Assembly: GCA_902800305.1 (NCBI GenBank)
Contig: CADCDP010000004.1
Coordinates: 60,946-124,945, forward strand
Origin: an uncultured Bacteroidales bacterium
Lineage (GTDB): Bacteria; Bacteroidota; Bacteroidia; Bacteroidales; Bacteroidaceae
Length of the DNA: 64,000 nucleotides
Reading direction: 5' to 3'
Shown here: positions 27,420 to 35,983 of the stretch, piece after piece
How the letters are laid out: the number at the start of each line of letters is the position of its first letter
Position numbering within the stretch: position 1 is the first letter of the stretch
Program-made: the position numbers and the translations under genes
The notes under the pieces: model-generated
What the model saw: the letters and a program-made list of their open reading frames with translations, nothing else
Databases searched by the model: none
Told to the model about the DNA's origin: nothing

Positions 27420-28361
27420 TTAAGTCTCTATTCCATGACTAATCCATGCTCGACACGCCGCTTCGTCCTCTTCCAGTTGCTGCCTTAACGCATCAAGCGA
27501 ACCAAACTCCTGTTCTCCTCGTAAGCGACGAATCAGTCGGATTCGGAGCGTCTGTCCATACAGGTCGTCCTCAAAGTCGAAGAGATGCACCTCGATACTG
27601 CGCCTCTTTCCGTTGTGCAGGGTAGGGCGAGTACCGATGTTCAACATACCGTATGTACGATGAACGATGTACGATGTACATTCCACTAAGTATGCTCCAT
27701 TCTCTGGAATCAGTTTCCATTCATCCACTTGTAAGTTCGCCGTTGGATAGCCCAGTCGTCGTCCGTTCTGGAAGCCCTCCACCACCTCGCCTTGCAGGAA
27801 GTAGTGGTAACCGAGGATGCCGTTTGCCTCTTCCACCTCCCCTTGCAACAAAGCCTTGCGAACCGCTGTGGAGGACACTGGCACACCTCCATCAGTGGGC
27901 ATCGGTGGAGCGGCTACCACCTCTATCCCCAGTTCCCGTCCATATTCCGCATATTCCTTGAAACTCGTCTGTCCGTGACCGAAATGGTTGTCATAACCCA
28001 TCACCAGCACTTCCACCTTCAGTTGCTCCTTCAGGATGTGCTGCATGAACTTCCGTGCCGACATCCGAGCCAGTTCCTGTGTGAACTCCAGCAGAACCAC
28101 CTTGTCGATGCCCGCCTCCTGCAACAACTCTACCTTCTCCTCCGCCAGCGTCAGCATCTGAGGCCGAAATCCCTCCCTCAACACCTGCAAAGGATGATTC
28201 CGAAACGTCACAACCAAAGCGTCAAGCCCTCTTTCGCGAGCCTGACCTACCACCTGCTCCATCACAAACCGATGCCCCCGATGCACACCATCGAAGGAAC
28301 CAATCGTCGCCACACAGGGGCACACCGTCGTATCTTTACCTACAATCGTCATATCCCTCAT
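27420..28361 (-). CDS. ribF: Bifunctional riboflavin kinase / FAD synthetase
   Basis: A 313-aa protein with the FAD synthetase nucleotidyltransferase domain (ATIGSFDGVHRGHRFVMEQ, VMGYDNHFGHGQ, PVSSTAVRKALLQGEVEEAN) and the C-terminal flavokinase domain (GRRLGYPTANLQ, YGMLNIGTRPT, YGQTLRIRLIRRLRGEQEF). It makes FMN and then FAD in the cytosol. A short repeat-rich stretch encoding TSYIVHRTYG (27651-27680) lies where homologues have a variable strand before GMLNIGTRP. It starts 4 nt after the hsdR stop, so it may be read through from the restriction operon. Confidence 0.95.
   Translation of the reverse strand: MRDMTIVGKDTTVCPCVATIGSFDGVHRGHRFVMEQVVGQARERGLDALVVTFRNHPLQVLREGFRPQMLTLAEEKVELLQEAGIDKVVLLEFTQELARMSARKFMQHILKEQLKVEVLVMGYDNHFGHGQTSFKEYAEYGRELGIEVVAAPPMPTDGGVPVSSTAVRKALLQGEVEEANGILGYHYFLQGEVVEGFQNGRRLGYPTANLQVDEWKLIPENGAYLVECTSYIVHRTYGMLNIGTRPTLHNGKRRSIEVHLFDFEDDLYGQTLRIRLIRRLRGEQEFGSLDALRQQLEEDEAACRAWISHGIET
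27651..27680. repeat. Short direct repeat inside ribF
   Basis: The plus strand reads GTATGTACGATG, AACGATG, TACGATG, TACA in succession, a GATG-centred repeat that encodes SYIVHRT in ribF. It keeps the frame and falls in a variable strand of the kinase domain. Confidence 0.55.
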
Positions 28362-28365
28362 TATT

Positions 28366-31300
28366 TTACGGCAATTCTCTTTCTGCCGCCTTGCTCATGT
28401 CCTCTTCCTCCGTAGGGTACATATACACCTTCTTGGAAGAAGGAACGTCTTTGTCTTCTCCAAAATATCCATTGGTGATGCTGGCAAAACGATGGAAGAA
28501 AGCCATCAACTTCTCCAGCACCGTTTCCTTCTTCTTCTCTCGTGCAGAGCCTCCTGTGCCACCAAAGAGGGGCATCGGAGGCAACACCTTCGTGATGGCA
28601 ACACCCGTTGTCGTCACATACCCGTCAGCAAACGCCTGTTCCATAAACTTCTTCGTCTCTTCCGGACGCAGCTTCTCCTCCTCGATGATGGCATTCAGTT
28701 CTCGCTCGCTTTCCTGCTTCACATACGCAGCCCATTCGTCGCTGATGTCCTCCTGCTCCTCCAGCACTTCGCCAGGTTGTGGTGTCATGCGCTCAATAAA
28801 TTGCATGATGAGTTCCTTCTTGTCTCTCAGGTCAGGGCTGGAATCGACGGCTTTCTGAATCTGCACCACGATGGTCTTGTCCTCGCCATGCTTGTCATGA
28901 TACTGCTGAATGAGTTGCAGGATATACGGAATGTCTATCTGAATCTGCTTCACCAGTTCCGTCTCGAAAATCAAGTCATCCACAATGTCATCCTTCGTTC
29001 CCCCTCCATCCTTCGGGTGCAGTTCTTCGCGCAGGTCAATATACCAAGAGAGATAATCCTGAGTGTCAAAGTCGGAGATGCCTCGCTTCTCTTCCGTAAA
29101 CTCGTCAAACACAGACAGCAAGTTCTGCATCTTCAGGAAAGCGCTGAACAATCTCACAAACCCCTTCTTCTCCTCCAAAGAGAACATTAGCGGATTGAGC
29201 GGTAGCTGGTACAGCCCCAACAACGCCTCCACAATTTCCACATATCCTTGATGACGCTTGCCCTTCTCGTCCACATAGCCCTCGTAATAGTCCTTGAAAG
29301 GTCGCATGATGGCCACCCCCTTTGCCCCTGTGTCGCCAAAGAGTGCTAACGACGCATTCGTTTCCTCCTCCAAGTTGCGGAAGCACACGATATTGCCGCA
29401 ATCCTTGATGCTGTTCAGGATGCGGTTCGTGCGGCTATACGCTTGCAAGAGTCCGTGCATCCGCAGGTTCTTGTCCACCCACAGCGTGTTCAGCGTCTTG
29501 GCATCAAAGCCCGTCAGGAACATACTCACCACAATCAGCAAGTCCACTTCCCTGTTCTTCATTCTCAGCGACAAGTCCTTGTAGTAGTTCTGGAACTTCT
29601 CGCTGTCGGTCGAGTATTTTGTGCCGAAGATGCTGTTATAGTCGGCGATGGCACGCTCCAGGAAGTCCCTCGATGTGGCATCCAAGCCCTCCGTTGCAGC
29701 TGGGTCTTCATCCTCCATCAGCCCCATCTCGTCCTCTGCTTCGTTGGCAGAGAATGTGAAGATGGTGGCGATGCGCAGTTTTTCCGCCCTTTCCGCTTGC
29801 TGACGTTGGAACTCCCTGTAATACTGTATCGCCATCGGAATGCTCTCCACACACAGAATCGAGTTGAAGCCACCCAGTTGGTTCTTTCGCTTCTCCTCCT
29901 GTGTCTTGTTGTTCTTCGCCACATCTGCCACATTCGTGATGACGCTGTAGGTGTATCTTTGCCGTTGCTTCGTCTTTTGGGCATAGTGCTCCAGGATGTA
30001 GCGCACATTGTTCGCGATGCGCTCAGCGTTCATCAACGCCTCCTTCGTCTCGATGCCCCACACCTGCTTGTCCTCCACACCTTCCTTCATCTTCATCGTC
30101 TGGATATAATCCACCTTGAACTTCAGCACGTTCTTGTCTCTGATGGCATCGATGATGGTGTAGGTGTGCAGGGGTTTCGTGGGGTTCCCCTTCTCGTCTG
30201 GCTCACCTCCAAAAGCCTGTGCCGTTGTGCGCAGGTTGGCATACTTGCCTGTGGCGATGTTCTTGCTGCTGATGGGTGTGCCTGTGAAGCCAAAGATGTA
30301 ATACTTCTTGAACGCCTTGGTGATCATCACGTGCATGTCGCCAAACTGGCTTCTGTGACATTCGTCAAAAATCATCACCACGTTCTTGTCTGCACACGCG
30401 ATGTCCTTCTTCTTCTTCAACAGCGACGTCAGTTTCTGGATGGTCGTGATAATGATTTTCTTCGAGTCGTTCGGGTTGTTCAGTTGCTTTTGCAGAATGT
30501 TCGAACTGGTGTTCGAGTTGGCGCAACCCTTCTCGAAGTTGTCATACTCCTTCATCGTCTGGTAGTCGAGGTCTTTTCTATCCACCACAAAGAGCACCTT
30601 ATCTACGTAGGGCAACGTGCTGGCCAGTTGTGCCGTCTTGAACGAGGTGAGCGTCTTGCCGCTACCCGTCGTGTGCCAGATATATCCTCCCGCCTTGATG
30701 GTTCCCTGCCACTTGTTCATCGTCGCCTGTTTGATGCGTAGCAGAATGCGCTCAGTGGCAGAAATCTGGTAAGGACGCATCACCATCAGGTTCTTATCGA
30801 CGGTGAACACACAATACTTCGTCAGCACATTCAGCAACGTCGCCTTCGCCAGGAATGTCCTTGTGAAGTCGCGCAAATCGACGATGGGGTTGTTCTCCGC
30901 ATCCGACCAGTACGATGTGAACTCAAACGACTGCGATTGTGTCTTCACCTTTTGCTTCTGTTGGGTCATTGCCGCTACATGGGTAAACCGCGTCGTGTTC
31001 GAATAGTATTTCGTTTGTGTGCCGTTCGAGATGAGGAAGATTTGCACATAGTCATACAAGCCGCATCCTGCCCAGAACGAATCCCTTTCGTAGCGATCGA
31101 TTTGGTCGAAAGCCTGCTTCAAGGGCACACCCCTCTTCTTCAACTCACAATGCACCAGTGGCAAACCATTCACCAAGATGGTCACATCATAGCGGTTCTG
31201 ATACTTCCCACCCTCTGGCACATACTGGTTCAGCACCTGCACGTGGTTGTTGTGGATGTCCTTCTTGTCAATCAGCTTCACGTTCTGCGTGTCGCCATTA

Positions 31301-31647
31301 TCTCGTTTGATGTTCACGATTTCCGACCGCTGAATCCGCTCCGTCTTATCCTCAATCGTCATCTGAGGCGAAGCGATATGCTGCTCCAAGAGTTGCTTCC
31401 ACTCCTTGTCCGAGAGCGTCAATCCATTCAATCGGTTCATCTGCAGACGCAAGTTCGCCAACAGCTGCGCCTCGCTGGTCACATTCACGCGCTCATACCC
31501 TTGCCCCACCAACTGCTTGATGAAAGCCTCCTCCAGTTCCGCCTCACTCTGATAGCCCTTATCCTCCCGTGGCAGCGCCTCATAATGCGCCATTACCGTC
31601 GTCTGCTCCTGCTCAATGATGATTTTATAGTCGTCCATATTAGTCAA
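28366..31647 (-). CDS. hsdR: Type I restriction endonuclease subunit R
   Basis: A 1093-aa protein. The N-terminal nuclease domain has the PD-(D/E)xK pattern (YDVTILVNGLPLVHCELKKRG). The motor domain has Walker A WHTTGSGKTLTSF, the DEAD-box-like VVMIFDECHRSQFG and FGFTGTPIS. The C-terminal region is helical. With HsdM and HsdS it translocates unmodified DNA and cuts it at a distance. The start may be M1 at 31647 or M4 at 31638; the first overlaps hsdS by 8 nt. No frameshift is visible. Confidence 0.95.
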   Translation of the reverse strand: MTNMDDYKIIIEQEQTTVMAHYEALPREDKGYQSEAELEEAFIKQLVGQGYERVNVTSEAQLLANLRLQMNRLNGLTLSDKEWKQLLEQHIASPQMTIEDKTERIQRSEIVNIKRDNGDTQNVKLIDKKDIHNNHVQVLNQYVPEGGKYQNRYDVTILVNGLPLVHCELKKRGVPLKQAFDQIDRYERDSFWAGCGLYDYVQIFLISNGTQTKYYSNTTRFTHVAAMTQQKQKVKTQSQSFEFTSYWSDAENNPIVDLRDFTRTFLAKATLLNVLTKYCVFTVDKNLMVMRPYQISATERILLRIKQATMNKWQGTIKAGGYIWHTTGSGKTLTSFKTAQLASTLPYVDKVLFVVDRKDLDYQTMKEYDNFEKGCANSNTSSNILQKQLNNPNDSKKIIITTIQKLTSLLKKKKDIACADKNVVMIFDECHRSQFGDMHVMITKAFKKYYIFGFTGTPISSKNIATGKYANLRTTAQAFGGEPDEKGNPTKPLHTYTIIDAIRDKNVLKFKVDYIQTMKMKEGVEDKQVWGIETKEALMNAERIANNVRYILEHYAQKTKQRQRYTYSVITNVADVAKNNKTQEEKRKNQLGGFNSILCVESIPMAIQYYREFQRQQAERAEKLRIATIFTFSANEAEDEMGLMEDEDPAATEGLDATSRDFLERAIADYNSIFGTKYSTDSEKFQNYYKDLSLRMKNREVDLLIVVSMFLTGFDAKTLNTLWVDKNLRMHGLLQAYSRTNRILNSIKDCGNIVCFRNLEEETNASLALFGDTGAKGVAIMRPFKDYYEGYVDEKGKRHQGYVEIVEALLGLYQLPLNPLMFSLEEKKGFVRLFSAFLKMQNLLSVFDEFTEEKRGISDFDTQDYLSWYIDLREELHPKDGGGTKDDIVDDLIFETELVKQIQIDIPYILQLIQQYHDKHGEDKTIVVQIQKAVDSSPDLRDKKELIMQFIERMTPQPGEVLEEQEDISDEWAAYVKQESERELNAIIEEEKLRPEETKKFMEQAFADGYVTTTGVAITKVLPPMPLFGGTGGSAREKKKETVLEKLMAFFHRFASITNGYFGEDKDVPSSKKVYMYPTEEEDMSKAAERELP

Positions 31648-32737
31648 ACGTCAATAGTTGATTTCTATAATACTCGTATTGCTTCTCTCGCAAAGCCAGC
31701 TGCCCCTCCAAGTTCCTGATGGATGCCTCAAAGGTGTCAAGGATGGAAACGATGTGGGATTGGGTGGAAAGGGAAGGAACGGGAATGGTCAATAATCTTA
31801 AATCTTTGATGTTTATTTGCTTTAAAGCCGCTCCGTTCGTTTTGTCTGCGATTGTTCTTTGAAGTTTGTGTGATTTTAATTGATAATATACAAACATCTT
31901 TGTTATATCATTATCAAATGAAATTGGTACAATCCCTCTTGTAACATTACATCCTTTTAATTCTTTTGTTGCTAAGCTCATTACACCAGTAGTTCCACGC
32001 ACACAGAATAACACTTCGTTTCCTTGTAAAATGGTTCTTTTGTAAGAATCAGAAATTTCTTTTGTTGTTTTCTTTAATCCCTTTTTATTTACAAAAGTTC
32101 CTGTCAAATCAACAGGGCGAATAACAGGTATACCTTCTGTCACATCATCTCCAGGTTGAACAATGCCATATGAAAGTGAACAGTTGGGTGATGCTACTTC
32201 CCCCAACTTCTCCATCTCCACTCCTTCTTTCCCTTCCAAGTCCAGTAACCTGTCTCTCTCATACTCATATTGTTTTTTTCTCTCCTCTATTTGCTGTTTC
32301 AGATTGGAAATGGAAGAGGTGAAGGTATCAAGAATGGAAACAATACGTTGTTGTTCGGAAAGGGAGGGGATGGGGATGAGAAGGTCTTTAGCAATTGACC
32401 AATGTCTGCTATATCCTCTATTGGGCACTTCTACATTATCGAATGCGTAAAAAAAGTAGCGAGGCATGATGGGTTCATTTGCTTTCAGAATTTTTAAGCC
32501 ATCAGCACCTTGAGCGAATCGTCCATCGTGGTATTTCACGAACCTAGTGTGGTCACCAAAAAGAACATATTCCCCATAAGGCAAGAGAGCCGTCAAATCA
32601 TCTGTAAAACCAACAATTTCTTTCTGACCTTGGTCAATAATTGGATATACACCAACATCGCTATAGTGTTCTTTTCCCAGTTTCTTTGGAGGAGAGATTG
32701 TCTTACAAACTTCTCCCAATTTCTTCCATTCCACCAT
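31640..32737 (-). CDS. hsdS: Type I restriction specificity subunit S
   Basis: A 365-aa protein with two target-recognition domains, each followed by a coiled-coil spacer: IPIPSLSEQQRIVSILDTF + ERKKQYEYERDRLLDL and IPVPSLSTQSHIVSILDTF + LREKQYEYYRNQLL. This symmetric layout is standard for HsdS. Each TRD reads one half of a bipartite site. The second TRD and part of the first are AT-rich (about 31790-32160) compared with the flanking GC-balanced genes, fitting exchange of TRDs. No partner hsdS fragment or recombinase lies nearby. Confidence 0.93.
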   Translation of the reverse strand: MVEWKKLGEVCKTISPPKKLGKEHYSDVGVYPIIDQGQKEIVGFTDDLTALLPYGEYVLFGDHTRFVKYHDGRFAQGADGLKILKANEPIMPRYFFYAFDNVEVPNRGYSRHWSIAKDLLIPIPSLSEQQRIVSILDTFTSSISNLKQQIEERKKQYEYERDRLLDLEGKEGVEMEKLGEVASPNCSLSYGIVQPGDDVTEGIPVIRPVDLTGTFVNKKGLKKTTKEISDSYKRTILQGNEVLFCVRGTTGVMSLATKELKGCNVTRGIVPISFDNDITKMFVYYQLKSHKLQRTIADKTNGAALKQINIKDLRLLTIPVPSLSTQSHIVSILDTFEASIRNLEGQLALREKQYEYYRNQLLTFD

Positions 32738-32748
32738 ACCTATTCCTC

Positions 32749-33714
32749 CTAATTATTTTGATTGATTAAATTAACCACCACTTTCACCATCACGTCCTTC
32801 TCTTCCGTGCGGCTCTCGGCAATCATCAGGGTCAAGGCAACGAGGGTGTTGTCAGCTATGCGCTTGCTACCATCGGGGCGATAGAGGATGCGGTTGTTGT
32901 TGAGAAACCAAAGGAACAGGGTGGCGGCGATGCGCTTGTTGCCGTCACTAAAAGAGTGGTTTTTCGTGACCAGATAGAGCAGCATGGCTGCTTTCTCCTC
33001 CACGCTGGGATAAAGTTCCTCACCACCAAAGGTCTGATAGATTTGTCCGATACTACTCTTGAAGGAATCATCCTTTTCATTTCCAAACAATGCCGAGCCT
33101 CCAAACTTCTTACGCAGACGCTCAATCTCTTCCATCGCATTCTCGTATGTGGCGTGAAAGACCTCTTCTTGGGTGGTTTGAGTAATGGTCAGACGCTCGT
33201 AGTCGTAATTATCGAGGGTGTCGAGGGCATACGTGTAATCAGTCACAACCTCAAACAAAGCCCTGTTCTCCTCTGCGGAGAGCGATTGACTTTGGAGGGT
33301 GCGCCCCAACATGCCCACCAGTTGACGAAGTTCTCCAATCTGTTCGTGGCGAATTTGCTCATTGACGGCATAACCTTTGACCAAGTACTCTTTCAGAACC
33401 TTTCGTGCCCAGATACGAAAGGCTGTGCCACGTTTGCTCTTTACACGATAGCCAACAGAAATGATGACATCAAGATTGTAAAATGGCACAGACTTTTTAA
33501 CTCCATTAACGTGTAAAAAATGCACGTTATTATCTTTCTCCAACTCCCCCTCTTTAAAAACATTAATGATGTGGCGACGGATGTTTGAGTCTTCCCTTTC
33601 AAAAAGAATAGCCATCTGGTTAGTGTTCAACCACACCGTCTCGTTCTCCAGACGGACATCAATCTGGGTTTGTCCATCTTCTGTCTGATATATAATAATT
33701 TTATTCTCTTCCAT
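32749..33714 (-). CDS. RhuM-Fic/DOC fusion protein
   Basis: A 321-aa protein. Residues 1-130 match RhuM (VWLNTNQMAILFEREDSNIR, FYNLDVIISVGYRVKSKRGT, RIWARKVLKEYLVKGYAVNE), a domain often found in mobile and defence-linked loci. Residues about 170-310 form a Fic/DOC domain with the catalytic motif HSFSDGNKRIAAT, which matches HxFxDGNKR. Fic/DOC enzymes transfer AMP or phosphate from nucleotides to protein targets. The gene sits between hsdS and the wHTH gene with gaps of 11 and 25 nt, so it is part of the restriction operon. Confidence 0.88.
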   Translation of the reverse strand: MEENKIIIYQTEDGQTQIDVRLENETVWLNTNQMAILFEREDSNIRRHIINVFKEGELEKDNNVHFLHVNGVKKSVPFYNLDVIISVGYRVKSKRGTAFRIWARKVLKEYLVKGYAVNEQIRHEQIGELRQLVGMLGRTLQSQSLSAEENRALFEVVTDYTYALDTLDNYDYERLTITQTTQEEVFHATYENAMEEIERLRKKFGGSALFGNEKDDSFKSSIGQIYQTFGGEELYPSVEEKAAMLLYLVTKNHSFSDGNKRIAATLFLWFLNNNRILYRPDGSKRIADNTLVALTLMIAESRTEEKDVMVKVVVNLINQNN

Positions 33715-33739
33715 GATTATTCTCCCAACTCCTTTACAA

Positions 33740-34063
33740 TTACTCCTTTCCTTTATTTATTACCCACAACCCGTTCTTGCGGCTACCTTCTCTGTGAATG
33801 ATGCCTAAGTCCTTGAATTTCTTCATCTGCTTTTCCACTGCACGCTGGCTAATGCCAATTCGTTGCGCTATTTCTGCGGCAGTGGAAGACGGGTCGGAAT
33901 GAAGTGCCAACAGGATTTGCTTATCACTTATTCCGAACCTTATTCCGAACTTTACACCGAACTTTACACCGAACTTTGCACCGAACTCTTCATCATTTAT
34001 ATTATTTTTGACTTCTTTTGCAATTTCTTCCGACTTATATTCTTTCCACTCTTCCATACTCAT
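33740..34063 (-). CDS. Winged helix-turn-helix protein with tandem FGVK repeats
   Basis: A 107-aa protein with a KFGVKFGVKFGIRFG stretch at residues about 26-44 and a C-terminal winged HTH (DKQILLALHSDPSSTAAEIA, IGISQRAVEKQMKKFKDLGI). The repeat stretch comes from 12-bp units at 33933-33988. The HTH resembles the C-terminal domain of ATP-binding AlbA/RecG-like regulators. It overlaps hsdM by 4 nt, so it could regulate the operon or be an accessory to RhuM-Fic; this is inference. Confidence 0.75.
   Translation of the reverse strand: MSMEEWKEYKSEEIAKEVKNNINDEEFGAKFGVKFGVKFGIRFGISDKQILLALHSDPSSTAAEIAQRIGISQRAVEKQMKKFKDLGIIHREGSRKNGLWVINKGKE
33933..33988. repeat. 12-bp tandem repeat in the wHTH gene
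   Basis: About 4.7 units of CCGAACTTTACA-type sequence (plus strand) with a perfect 12-bp period. Each unit encodes FGVK-like residues, so unit gain or loss would keep the reading frame. Confidence 0.85.
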
Positions 34064-35619
34064 CCCTCCAACCCCTTTACTATTTCATCTATCTTCCTGT
34101 TCAACTCTTCTCCCTCTGCTATCAGCTCCTTTAACTTGGCGTTGACTGCTTGGATGTCTATCACCTCACGGGTGTCTTCCTGCTCCACATAGGAGGAAAC
34201 GCTGAGGTTGGCATCATTCGCCAAAATATCGCTGTTGGGCACCAAGCAGGAGAAGTATTGCTCTTCCTTGCGCTGGGCAAACACCTGGAAGATGTGGTCT
34301 TGGTTGTCCTGGGTCAGACGGTTCTTGTTGCCATTCTTCACAAACTCGCGCGAGGCGTCGATGAAAAGCACCTTGTTGTCGGGGCGCATCCCCTTACGCA
34401 ACACGATGATGCAGGTGGCGATGCCCACACCAAAGAAAAGATTCTGGGGCAACTGGATGATGGTATCGACGTAGTTGTTCTCGATGAGCCACTGACGGAT
34501 GGCTTTTTCCTTGCCACCTCGATAGAGCACCCCGGGGAACTCGACGATGGCGGCTGTACCACTCTCGGAGAGGGAGTGCAGCATGTGGAGAGTGAAGGCA
34601 AGGTCGGCTGTGCTGTCGGGTGCCAACACACCAGGGCCTGAAAAGCGGTCGTCGTTGATGAGCAACGGATTTTTCGACCCTTCCCACGCGATGCTGTAAG
34701 GGGGATTGGAGACGATGGCATCGAAAGGCTCTTCCGAGCGATGCAGGGGATTGACCAGCGTGTCGCCCAGACGGATGTCGAACTTATCGTAGTTGATATT
34801 GTGCAGGAACATATTGATGCGGCACAAGTTGTAGGTGGTGGGGTTGATTTCCTGCCCGAAGTACATCAGGTTGGGGTTGTCCTTGCCGATGGTCTTGGAG
34901 AACTTCAGCAGCAACGAACCCGACCCACAGGCAGGGTCATACACGCTGCGAACCTCATGCCCATCGGCCACCGCCAGACGTGCCAAAAGTTCGCTCACCT
35001 CTTGGGGCGTGAAGAACTCTCCACCCGACTTGCCCGCACCACTGGCATACATGGTCATCAGAAACTCGTAGGCATCACCAAAGGCATCTATCTTGTTCTG
35101 TTGGAAGTCATCGCCCAAATCCATATCGCGAATGCCTAAGAGCACCTTCACCATGTTCTTGTTGCGGGTCTTCACATCGTTTCCCAAGAAGATGCTATCC
35201 ACATTGAAGTCGCTGAACAAGCCCCTCATGTCATCCTCCGACGCTGTGCCGATAGCAGAACCCTCAATCTCCTTGAACACCTTGGCAAGGGTCATGTTCA
35301 GATTCTCGTCTCGTTCACATCGCTTGCACACATTCTGGAAAAGTTGGGAAGGCAGAATGAAGAATCCCCTCTCTGCCACCATCTGCTGACGTGCCACCTC
35401 TGCCTCTTCATCGCTCATGTCGGCATAGTCGAACCCTTCCACACCCGCCTCCGCTTGGAGACGGTTGATGTAGTCGGTCAAGTTCTCGGAGATGAATCGG
35501 TAGAAGAGGGTGCCCAGCACGTATGCCTTAAACTCCCATCCTCCTGCCTGACCTCTCAGATCGTCCGCCATCTTCCAAATGGTCTTGTGCAGTTCCTCAC
35601 GTTGTTGTATGTTAGCCAT
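34060..35619 (-). CDS. hsdM: Type I restriction methyltransferase subunit M
   Basis: A 519-aa N6-adenine methyltransferase: an N-terminal helical domain (LHKTIWKMADDLRGQAGGWEFKAYVLG), AdoMet motif I VYDPACGSGSLLLKF and catalytic motif IV IVSNPPYSIAWEG. With HsdS it protects host DNA. It is the promoter-proximal gene of the operon hsdM-wHTH-rhuM/fic-hsdS-hsdR. No clear -7 element is visible upstream. Confidence 0.96.
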   Translation of the reverse strand: MANIQQREELHKTIWKMADDLRGQAGGWEFKAYVLGTLFYRFISENLTDYINRLQAEAGVEGFDYADMSDEEAEVARQQMVAERGFFILPSQLFQNVCKRCERDENLNMTLAKVFKEIEGSAIGTASEDDMRGLFSDFNVDSIFLGNDVKTRNKNMVKVLLGIRDMDLGDDFQQNKIDAFGDAYEFLMTMYASGAGKSGGEFFTPQEVSELLARLAVADGHEVRSVYDPACGSGSLLLKFSKTIGKDNPNLMYFGQEINPTTYNLCRINMFLHNINYDKFDIRLGDTLVNPLHRSEEPFDAIVSNPPYSIAWEGSKNPLLINDDRFSGPGVLAPDSTADLAFTLHMLHSLSESGTAAIVEFPGVLYRGGKEKAIRQWLIENNYVDTIIQLPQNLFFGVGIATCIIVLRKGMRPDNKVLFIDASREFVKNGNKNRLTQDNQDHIFQVFAQRKEEQYFSCLVPNSDILANDANLSVSSYVEQEDTREVIDIQAVNAKLKELIAEGEELNRKIDEIVKGLEG

Positions 35620-35820
35620 ATACTCTGGTTTTAGTTTTCATTTACAAATTAAACACTTTTCCCCTTTTCAGCCAAACTTTTCTCCACTTTTTTCAAGAAA
35701 ATGCCCATCTTCTTCACCTCAGAGCTTCGTTTTGGGTGATGGACGAAGGGCAGAACAAGCATTCACTGGAATGAAATGTCGTACACGACTTCATGGAAAA
35801 GCCGCACACTACTTTCGAAC

Positions 35821-35900
35821 ACAGCCTGAGTTTGTACAGACTTAGGCTGTGTTTGTATAATCTTGGTCTGAGTTTGTACAGACACAGCCTGTGTCTAAAG
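35821..35900. repeat. 21-bp tandem repeats upstream of hsdM and the HU gene
   Basis: Three to four imperfect units of about 21 bp, each with CTGAGTTTGTACAGAC or CTGTGTTTGTATAATC, run through 35821-35900. Adjacent parts are also complementary (GCCTGAG...CAGACTTAGGC). The 35620-35983 gap otherwise holds AT-rich sequence and the HU promoter; I see no gene in it. Confidence 0.65.
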
Positions 35901-35906
35901 GATTTT

Positions 35907-35938
35907 TTTGGCGGTCTCAAGAAAAAGATGTACCTTTG
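35907..35938 (+). promoter_or_regulatory. Promoter for the HU-like gene
   Basis: TTTG at 35907-35910, then 20 nt, then TACCTTTG at 35931-35938: an exact Bacteroidetes promoter. The start codon of the HU-like gene is 46 nt downstream. Confidence 0.75.
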
Positions 35939-35983
35939 TGGCCAAAGTGGAGAATAGCATTTAATCTAAATAAATGACAGTTT

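Noticed and set aside
29443..30741. 432-codon plus-strand frame inside hsdR
   Set aside because: Antisense to well-conserved HsdR motor motifs; composition Leu/His/Val-rich as typical of shadows.
31640..32737. Phase-variable invertible hsdS
   Set aside because: The conserved spacer regions are direct, not inverted, and there is no second hsdS fragment or recombinase nearby.
35714..35920. 68-codon minus-strand frame with repeated LYK
   Set aside because: It is a reading of the 21-bp tandem repeat; no start signal, and it lies over the HU promoter.
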